A stretch of DNA of 64,000 nucleotides from Annona cherimola (lineage: Eukaryota; Streptophyta; Magnoliopsida; Magnoliales; Annonaceae): positions 8,067,501 to 8,131,500 of the forward strand of contig CM059974.1 in the NCBI GenBank assembly GCA_030490835.1. The letters run 5' to 3'. Made by a program: the position numbers and the translations under genes. The notes beneath the pieces were generated by a model, which worked only from the letters and a program-made list of their open reading frames with translations, searched no databases and was not told where the DNA came from. Positions within the stretch are counted from its first letter, which is position 1. Every line of letters starts with the position of its first letter. Shown here in pieces: positions 55,251 to 64,000 of the stretch.

Positions 55251-57421
55251 TTATATAGAATCCGTCGCGCTTTTGGTTTTTGTTCTGTAGAGAAGCTTCT
55301 TCTTTTTCGAGGTGTTGTTGTCGACGGTAAGCACCACCTTGCCTGGCTCGCCAATCTTGAAGCTGTCCTTTACCAATGGTTCATCAGTTGCTGTTATCTT
55401 CCTAGCCTTTTGCACGATCACCGTGTAACCTTCTTCAGCGCTGGGGACGAACTCTGCACCATAGCTCACCTCCCATCCTGGAACTCGAAGCTCCCAAATA
55501 AGAAGGGACGCCTGTCAAGCAAAATACATGATATAAGAAATTTGTCAAATGTAACCTTTCACCCAGAAAAATGCTGTGGACGTCCAGGCATGTGCATCAC
55601 ACACTCAATCATTAATGAAATGATCAATAATGGTATAGAACAGAAGAATAACATTCGATCCATGAGGGAATTGCCCAAAAGCAAATCAAAGGAAGGATAA
55701 TCGAAAGACCGACCTCAGAAACTGGAACTTCGACTGTGTGCTTTGATGCTGGTTTGATTGTTATCTCTGTAACAGGATTTGCAGTGCTGAAGTCGGCATC
55801 ATTGTCCTTGCTCAAGCCTCCATATTTAACAGGGACTTGCTCGGGAGCTATGTATCTATCAAGAACAATAACCAATAAATTAGAACAGATAAAAAGAGAA
55901 TCCAAAGAAGAAGGGCAAGTTCCATCAAAAGAAGAAGAAGGGCAAGATCTTTTTCTACATACTTGAAGAGAGTCTCCGTCGATTTCGATGGCCCAGCGAA
56001 AACGAACTTGCTCTTGGTCCTCTGGGTAAGGAATGGGCTGATCATCCGATTGAAGGCCAGATACCACCAAGGAACATTGATGAATATCTAAAAAGAAACA
56101 AAAGATCCACTTAAGAAATCAAAAACTATGAATAGATTCTATTGGTCGACGAAAAAAAACCCACCTGTTTCGCCACGAATTCAGGGTAATTGTCTTGCAG
56201 TAACGTAAGCGCCTGGTTTGTCACCTGCCTTAATCCTCTCTTTCCCGGCCCCGGCGAATTCTTCAGATCAGTGACCTGCACAATGGTGCAGATGCCTGTG
56301 GGGCTGAAATCAAGCTGGCGGACACCCTTCTCCAAGAACTGGATCCTCCAGCGCAAGAATTTCTGCCTTTTCTCCTCATCGGCAAAAGCCTTCTGATAAA
56401 GTTCCTTGTTCTGAAACTCCCCATACACGTTGTAGCAGACGGGATGCCCTTCCTTATCGAAACCATTCATGAAAACCACCTTATCCAGGTCGTTGCCGAG
56501 ATCCTCCTCAAGAAGACCGTCAATTCCGAACTCCTTCCTCCAGCGAATCGTGTTCTTGATCATGGCGAAAGCATCCTTCACCTTGAAATCCCTTGCCCGG
56601 AGGAATTTCAGAAGGACGGTGTCGCTCTTCTCCTCGTCATCGCCCAAAAGCTTGATTCCCCAAATGAAGACCTCCTCCGGGGGCTTCTCCGGCGCAGAAC
56701 CTTCCCCAGGAGCGACCTCCGCCGCAACCGGCTCCGCTTCCTTGGTGGGCGGCTCGGACTCTGGTGGGGGAGGAGCTGGAGCGGACACCGCAACGACGGT
56801 CTCCTCGATGGCTTCGACGGTCTTGGCACCGTCGTCATCGACAGCAGCAGCAACCACAACGGTCTCCGCCACTACCTCGGTGACAACGGCCGCTTCCGGC
56901 TCCGCAGCAGCTGGAGCCTTTTCTTCTTCATCGGCGGCGGCAACAGTCTCGCCTTCCACCTTGGTAGGCTCCTCAGGGGCGGCTGCCGGCTCTGCAGCCA
57001 CTTCGGCAGCAGGTTTTGCCTCTTCTGATTTGGGTTCCTCGGATTTCGTCTCTTCGGCCTTCTCCTTCTCTTCTTCTTTCGGAGGGCTTGGCACGTACGT
57101 GAATTCGTGCTTGTTGAGGGCTTCTTGGATGAGCTGTTTGAGCTCTTCAAGAGCCTTCTTTTCTGGGTCAGGGAGATCGGAAACCCGGTTGCTTTCTTCC
57201 TTGAACGAGACGGACTGAGGAATCGTCTCTTCAATCACGGAAGCCTTGGGGTCGGTTACTTCGGCAACAGCCTCTGATTCCGGCGCCGGTTTCTTCTCTT
57301 CCGGCTCGGTGGTTGGTGGGTCCTTGTTTGTGGGCTTCTCGGACGTTGGTTCGGCCGCCGCGACGACCTCAGCGGCCGATGGAGATGGCTGGGCAGCGGG
57401 CTGAGCCTCTTCCGTAGCCAT
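55251..57421 (-). CDS. Patellin (SEC14 lipid-transfer plus GOLD domain protein)
   Basis: Four exons, 57421-56165, 56087-55963, 55855-55714 and 55511-55251, with GT-AG introns and matching phases, give 594 residues. Residues 1 to about 250 are acidic, rich in Ala, Pro, Glu and Val, and probably disordered (EEKAPAAAEPEAAVV). The conserved region starts at VFIWGIKLLG (about 252), with a CRAL-TRIO N part (LLKFLRARDFKV) and a SEC14 lipid-binding fold (VCYNVYGEF, GLRQVTNQALTLLQDNYPE, FINVPWWYLAF, VPVKYGGL). The GOLD domain fills the last exon (WELRVPGWEVSYGAEFVP...KKLLYRTKTK). Patellins bind phosphoinositides at the plasma membrane and cell plate and act in cytokinesis and membrane traffic (known for the Arabidopsis family). 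Closest by eye to PATL3-type members, but with a longer N-terminus. The first ATG is used because the acidic lead-in is typical. Confidence 0.96.
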
Positions 57422-57532
57422 TGGGTTGATTTTACTGATCTAGAGAGGGGGAGGGGGGGAGCGTATAGGCTTTGGCAGGGGTTTTTGGGAGGGTGGAAAA
57501 GAAGCAGATGGCTATGAGGTCGCAGAGGCGAG

Positions 57533-57540
57533 TTATATAA
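57533..57540 (-). promoter_or_regulatory. TATA box of the patellin gene
   Basis: TTATATAA lies about 112 bp upstream of the start codon on the gene strand. Together with the pyrimidine/purine-rich stretch between (57430-57510), it implies a leader of around 80 bases. Confidence 0.6.
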
Positions 57541-58854
57541 GACCTTCGCCCGAGTATGGGAGGGCGTGGGGCCGGTCGGCTGGGTGATCAAGGCCGTTTT
57601 CTATGACAGCCTTGCAAGAATTGGACTAGGTCTGGCATGTGTACTTCGGCCAGGTCGAGACAGGCGTATAGCGAGCCGTGAAGGTTCGAAAACGATTACG
57701 GCAGCCACACCCTCGCAAAATAGCTGATGTTGGCGTTTTAAAAGACTTCTGGCCCGCGAAATAGATGGTCCGGATCAAACGTCGGAGGTGGGTGGTCGAG
57801 GCAGGAGGCAGTTAGAAATGCAGGATGCGATTCGGTCCGACCGTAAAGGATGGTTGGGGAGACAGGATACAGATTACAACTGTTATCTGGCAACGGTTTT
57901 CAGTGCTGGATGCTAACATCAATGTAATGGTTAACAAAGTTACCAAGGTAATATGTTATTTTTGTACGATAATTATTGCTCCCATACAATTCATGGACTA
58001 TTCCAATTGGCGTTCCGGAAAACACACCCGTCTGTCGAGTCGGGTACGCCAGCTGAGCTCCCTCCTACACTCCTGCGATGGGGCCCACCGACCAGATGGC
58101 CATCCGACGCCTCTTGAGACCATTGGGCCCGGCGGGGCTGCCGTCTGCGGCCGGATGAACCAGGTGAGGCCCACCGATCGCGGCGAGGAGGCAGTGGGAC
58201 CCGCACAAACCGCATTCATCCAACGGCTTGTTTTGGGAATTCCTTACCTGGGATGGGCTGTCGGGTGACCCCGCTAAACATAAACTGACAGCCTATTCCG
58301 AGGCTTCTGCCAGCGCTTTTCCACGAGGATCTCCTTTCTCGCGTGCGATAAAGCTCACACGTGTCGACAATCACAGCAGCCGGAAACTGTGAACATGATG
58401 TCCACGTGGATGTGGCCGGGATTCGGACAGCTTGGATCGACGTACATGAATGGCGTGCGTGCGTGCAGTGATGTGGGGTTGCCGTATTTTTATCAAAAAA
58501 ATGAGGCGGTTTATTGAGAACGAAATTTGAATATTTGAATGTGGAAAGAGGGAAACAATGCCAGCCGTGTAGGGGCTCCACCACGCGTATGGGCTCCGTC
58601 GAGTCGAACGCACGTAACCCGCACCACCACCCAGCCAGCCAACATGGTTTAGGGAGTTCAGTGTTAGTTGGGTAATTTTGAAAAAATAATAATAATAACA
58701 CCTGTTTGAACCCTTTTTACGTGATATTAGATTTTATCTAACATCCTACTTTTCATATTATTATCCCCGTGAAAGCATTTGACTTTAGCAAAATGTTAGA
58801 AAAAACGGTGGAAAAAATTTTGAAAATATAAAAGAATAATATGATATAATGGAA
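57541..58854. other. Upstream region of the patellin gene, GC-richer, no gene called
   Basis: The stretch 58000-58420 is CpG-rich and contains cacgtg (58357) and ccacgtgg (58400), so it may be part of a promoter region. Overlapping open frames (57825-58268 plus; 57991-58219 and 58216-58701 minus) lack domains or splice support and are not annotated. Confidence 0.4.
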
Positions 58855-58863
58855 GTAATATTA

Positions 58864-59129
58864 GGAATGCGATCCCCTATACCCGGGTGCATTTAGCTTC
58901 AGTGCACCCGGGTGCATTAAATCCATTTTAATCTATTTTTTTGATAATTTTTTTATGTATTAATCTAAAATGTTACTGATTTTCAAAAATCAAAAATAAA
59001 TATCTAAAATACTCCAAATATGGTAAAAATTGATACAATGTTAAATACACTTAGATTAACGCTTGAATAAAAAAAATTTAAAAATAAAAAAAATGATTTA
59101 ATGCACCCGGGTGCAGGGGATCACATCCT
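58864..59129. mobile_element. Mutator-type MITE, 266 bp, perfect 9-bp TSD
   Basis: GTAATATTA flanks it at 58855-58863 and 59130-59138. The ends are GGAATGCGATCCCC and the complement AGGATGTGATCCCC, followed inwards by palindromic cacccgggtgcatt on both sides. The interior is AT-rich and noncoding. It is the best-defined member of the family at 171, 9012, 14357, 28245 and 45650. Confidence 0.88.
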
Positions 59130-59138
59130 GTAATATTA

Positions 59139-60504
59139 CGAGCAAAGAGAATAAATTTAAATAAATTAAATAATTATATAGAAAATATGAAAAAAATTGA
59201 TTGTAAAATAAGCTAGTTGTATGAAAAAATATGTGGAAAAATAGGAAAAATCTTTTTTCATTTGTCAACTTATATTTCATTCTTTTTTCATATTTTCTAT
59301 GCAAGTTCTTTATATATTTTATTTTTTATTTTCTTTGTTCTTAATCATTACTTCTATCATGTTGTATCTCTTTTTATTAAAAAAATGTTCCTGTATGTTT
59401 CCCATTTTTTCATTCTTAACTAACAAACCTTGTGATTGCCGTCCACCAAAATGAATATTGTGGCAATATTTGAAACTTTGAATGACATTTTCATCAATAG
59501 GTTAATAATCGACATTAGCCTTTCTACTTTTGTATAAAAATATTTGTGTTCATTTTTTTATCACATTATATTTTTTCCTTTACTTTTTATATATATTTTA
59601 TCCTTTTTTTAAAATTTCTCTACTGAATTTTTGTTTAAAAACTTTAGAGCATGTTCTAAATAGTAAAAGATTTTTTGATTAAATCTATATCACTATTCTC
59701 AATACAGCTTTCTAATTCTCAATGCAACTTTTTTCAATTTCCAATATAACTTTTTCCATTTCCAATACAATTTTACTCATTTTCCATTTCCAGGTACAAA
59801 TTCGATCCAATAATCTCGTACCATTTAGAACACGCACTTAGTTTCTGTTAAAAAATATATCAGTAAGGATATGGATAATGATTCAATACTCCGAATAAAA
59901 TAATTTATGTAACAATAAACTCTTTTTGCTTTTGATCATATCTAACAATAAAAATGTTTTTAGACTCGTAACAATATTTCTAAAATTCGTAAATGTTATT
60001 TAATATGGATAATGTTGGTTGTTTGATTACTCATGTATAATTCAGCCAGGTACCATTTTTGTCCTTTCTTAAAATGCAGTTATGCTTTTGCAACCGACAT
60101 CAGATCATCAATCGGGATTTTTCCTTCTTTTATTCTTGGTTCGGAAATCCAGCAAACTTGGAGAGTGTGAATGCAAGATCGAAAAATCAGAAGAAAGAAT
60201 GGAAAAATGGTAGCATGCTCTGGGGGGTGCACGGGTAAATTGCCCACACCTCGATTGGGGATTTTTCATGTTTTGAGCTGGATAATTCGCTCCTGTAGGT
60301 CCCTCCTTAAGGACAGCTCAAATAGGAGAGTGGTGCATGGCACACCTCTTCCGCTGTAAAGTTGATTTTAGTGCGGGCCTAGCTCACCAAACTCTTTTTA
60401 TTCCAATTTTCAAGCATGTCACCATGCGTCGCTCTTGCCCATGTAATGAGTCCGACGACTGCCTCGCTGGGACCACACGGCTTGGTCCTACCTACCTACA
60501 ATTT
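59139..60504. other. AT-rich intergenic DNA up to the right repeat copy
   Basis: The part 59500-59640 recalls a decayed Tourist-like element. The stretch 60160-60500 is less AT-rich but has no recognisable gene. The base before 60505 is the first for which no counterpart can be checked, because the left copy begins at the window edge. Confidence 0.4.
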
Positions 60505-63500
60505 GAGTGTCAAAACAAATAAATAAATAAAATAATTTACTGATCAGCAATAAAATAAATTTAAATAAATGTGGCATGTTGGGTGATAAAAGAAAATGAA
60601 AGAAAATGTATACTATGAACTACGTAGCATTAAAATAGATAGAATATTAATTATTAGAGAAAACTTAATATTGTGCACCTAAGTGCAAAAACTCATTTTT
60701 TATTTTTTAAAAATTATATAATTATTTATCTAAGTATATTTAACAGACTATTAAATTTTATCATTTGGAGATTTGTAAATATTTTTCAATTTAAAAACAA
60801 CTAAAATGCTCCTTTTAAAAAAAAGTCAAAAAATATATACAAATCTTCAAAAATGATAAAACTTAATACACATGTTAAATAGACTTAGATTAAAAGTTTT
60901 ATAAAAAATTTCAAAAAAAAATAATCAGTTAAATGTATTTATGTTGACCAAAGTTAAATGCACCCGAGTGCATGTAATCATTTACCTTGATGCACATATA
61001 ACTGGCAATACTGACGATAGAATCGTTATGGTATGAATATTTCAAAATCATACCTTGGTGAATTGAATTTTCCTTAAATTTGAAAGTATCCAATAACGCA
61101 CGAAAAATACAAAATACATTGATGCTGACTACTGATGAATAATTTTGACTTTTGCAAAACTTTATCCATTTGTCCATCTGAGTGAATGGGTTGCTGCATG
61201 CCGCTTGAATAGGCAAAAATCGTATGTAGCCTCAAACTATAGAATAAGAGCTAATTAAATAAGTAGAAATTTTTATTCATGTCACTGGCTATAGCATTAA
61301 ATTCCGATGATACTTTTTTACCAACAACGTTGTTTGGTTTGTTGTTTACATCTGACGATACTGAAAGAAAGTTGTGGCAGACAATTGCATTTTAATTCGC
61401 CAAATATAATGTATCAACTTGGATTTTTAATTCGACTCTCTGACTGGTCTTCACTTCTGGCATGGACATTCTGGGATGTTCACTTGGACTTTCCTCTTTC
61501 AAAATCATAATATACATTTTTTATTACTGTATCTGTTTGTGAAATAATAAATTTTTTGATAAAAAAATTTTATGTAAAATTTTTTTAAATGGAAGAAAAT
61601 GATGTAGAAGTAATGATAAAGGGTAAAGAAAATGAAGTTAAAATATACAGATTAGATGTATGGAAAGTCATGTAAAAATACTGAAAAATACGATAGTGAT
61701 TTGGGAACATTAGATAATAGTAAGTTGAAAGCTTCCATGTAAAGCTTGTTTCTAATGCCATATCCTTCAGTAAGTACAAAGAAGAAAAAATATTGGTTAC
61801 CCCATTGGAGTGGATGCAATGAAAAACTTCCCCCAACCCAAGTAGCAAAAGGTTATCCTGCCAATAGGTTGGCTATTTGGGGATGAAATATAGATCTTGT
61901 TGCTGAGCAGTAGCAAAAAAGATGGGTACAATCTTTTACATCATCGTCGTATAGTGAGCATATCGTTGGGGTGGGAATTCCTCTCTTTGAAAGATTTATT
62001 CAAGGTAGCAAAGAATCCATGACCAATCTCCATCCATTGATTTGCTGTGCCGATATTCGGTCAACATGTATGACACTTACGAGCAAATCCAAACAAACAT
62101 GAATTAGGCTATCATATATTGCGTGTGTGAGTGCGTGCATTTTTTATTTTTTTTTTGTTTTTGAAAGTAGACTATCATACACGACAAAAGATCAATTTAG
62201 CCAGAATAAAAAACGTATATTTTTTTTAATTTTTATGTACATGTTAAATTAGGTGTATTTAATCTATAAATTAAATTTGATCATTTTTAGATGTTTTAAG
62301 TATTGTTTATTTTTAAACACCACGACAGAAAATTATAATATGTTTAAAAATAAAAAATTACTTAAAATATCAGATATTCCGATATCAGATGGTGGACTTT
62401 GAACACGGACCATCGAACTGTGTATAGATGACACTAGTTTTTTAATTTTATTACTCCTCTTATTATCACTTTTGGGTTGATCCCCCTTGATTGGCCTCAT
62501 TGCATGCCTTGGACAGGTCGCAGCCCGAGGCACCGAAGTAAACTAGCACCAGTTGTTTGGCAAACCTCAGTTTGTCATTGGATGCATTTTTTGACTTATC
62601 CCACCGCACACAGAAAAAGTTGCTCCTCTTCAATGGCAGGGAAGTACACTACACTAATTATTCTCAATGTAGCTCTGGAAATAATAGCAGCTAGACCATA
62701 TGCTGGGATAGCAGCTTAATTATCGTGCATGAACCTATTTTTAATCATGGGGAATAATTAAATATAGCCGGCTGAATGGATGCTTATTTTTATTTAAAAA
62801 ATATTTTCTCAGCATGTAAACCATTTATAATGTTTATCCACTTATTTATTACATTCCAACAAATTATATGTATGGAAAACTTTTATGTATTTAATATACT
62901 GTAAATTTTTTAGTAATTATGTAGTTACTTTTAAATGATGCTAATTGCTTACAAATTAGTTTCAATAAAAGTATTTTTTGTAATACGATCAAATAAATAG
63001 TGTTAAACAAAATGAGTTAGATTCGAAAAAAATTATAATAGAAAATTCAGCAGCTGCATGGGTGGCTGTAGCAAAACAGTGCACTTTTATCATTGAATTT
63101 TCATTATGCCTTGGATTCTTGTAGCCTTTATATAAAACTGACCAAGAAGAGTAATTTATCTTATAACTTCGCCTTGCATAAATCACTGAATCAGAGTCTT
63201 AAGATATGTTTAATAAGTAATAAAACTTTTTAGATAACAAATTTTTTTGTATAAGTTTTTAAAATAATAGAAAATGATAAGATAAGATAGTAATAATAAT
63301 GATAAATAAATTAAATTAAATTAAATTAAATTAAAATATACCGGTTAGTTGTAGGAGTAATTATGTAAAAATTGTTGAAAGTATTGCAATTTGTATAACA
63401 ATATATGAAGAATAGTTAAAAAATAAAGTTTCTGTGAAAAGGAAAAGTAACAAATTTTAGATAAAATTTTTTGAAAAGTTAAGGCTGAAAGAAATACACG

Positions 63501-64000
63501 CGTGAAGACATACCATTGACCGGCATTGTGGACGTCTGGACGATTGTACCCATTGTCCCGTGGGAATCGATTTATGAAGTATCACATCTGTCTACTTAGA
63601 AGTAGTAAAGGAAGAACCAATAAACAATAACAAAAGCCAGAGCGACAGAACTTGTCTCCTACCCTTATGAAATGTAATTATTGCGATCGAGCCAAATGGG
63701 AGGACACCAAAAATGAGTGGTCCAAAATTCTAAACCGAGCCTTTCTTCCTTTCGTTCGCCCAATGTCATATTCCTCCGTGCCATTCTCGATGATCGCGTA
63801 ATTGAATGAGACGGGATAGGATTGGTATAAGAATGTTTGTATATGCTTCTCGAATCCCAGCAAATTTTTACCCTCTGTGCTCCACCGATTCTATTTACTA
63901 TTATTTATTTAGTTAGGTTACCAAAATTTACTAAATTAATTATGTTTATAGGTTATATTTACTTACAAATATATAAGTTATGAAAAATGTTTAGATTCTT
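60505..64000. repeat. Right copy of the long direct repeat (mate at 1-3490)
   Basis: Same orientation and order as the left copy, including the foldback element at about 60675-60986 and all three short open frames. The offset drifts from 60504 to about 60514, showing only a few small indels across 3.5 kb. It is still matching when the window ends. Confidence 0.93.

Noticed and set aside
56469..57218. 249-residue plus-strand open frame within patellin exon 1
   Set aside because: It is a Ser/Ala-rich shadow of the acidic patellin N-terminus; the coding strand is fixed by SEC14 and GOLD domains across four spliced exons.
57825..58701. Candidate genes upstream of patellin on both strands
   Set aside because: Overlapping frames in CpG-rich promoter-like DNA with no recognisable protein family or introns.

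Overview
The window is nuclear DNA from a flowering plant, probably a woody dicot or early-diverging angiosperm. The evidence is interrupted genes with GT-AG introns, plant-only families (dirigent, patellin, LEA with a TMEM205-type domain), AT-rich intergenic DNA and many small plant transposons (SINEs, Tourist, hAT and Mutator-type MITEs). The species cannot be fixed from the sequence. There is one 100-base run of N at 13082-13181.

Genes, left to right. (1) 10341-12388 (+): a two-exon gene for a 551-residue protein with a signal peptide, an LEA repeat domain and four membrane segments. A G-box/ABRE and a DRE core lie side by side about 160 bp upstream, which suits a drought- or ABA-responsive gene. 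(2) 14858-22070 (+): a tandem cluster of three dirigent genes. The first carries two one-base frameshifts, the second is intact (182 residues), and the third has lost its normal C-terminus. (3) 29654-35286 and 39152-44864 (-): two tandem eight-exon genes for TIC32-like short-chain dehydrogenases (322 and 319 residues), both apparently intact. DNA at 48780-50245 matches the 3' flank of the second gene and looks like the relic of a third unit whose gene is gone. (4) 55251-57421 (-): a four-exon patellin gene (SEC14 plus GOLD domains, 594 residues). These genes share no obvious pathway; the two arrays are ordinary tandem family expansions.

Most of the rest is mobile DNA. The best-supported insertions have target-site duplications (TSDs) read directly from the sequence: two hAT elements of exactly 917 bp in opposite orientation (18554-19470 and 46218-47134); Tourist MITEs at 5255, 40781 and 51859; Mutator-type MITEs at 9012, 14357 and 58864; SINEs at 19601, 34031, 36324 and 50613; and a 5'-truncated LINE at 28984. 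The first two dirigent units act as empty-site controls for each other.

The first 3.49 kb of the window recurs nearly unchanged, in the same orientation, from 60505 to the window end. Either a tandem duplication of about 60.5 kb carries the whole gene set, or the assembly contains both haplotypes in series. I found no clearly new biological system. The most informative signals are the end duplication, the datable insertions in the dirigent cluster, the twin hAT elements, and a MITE sitting at the predicted branch point of a dehydrogenase intron.
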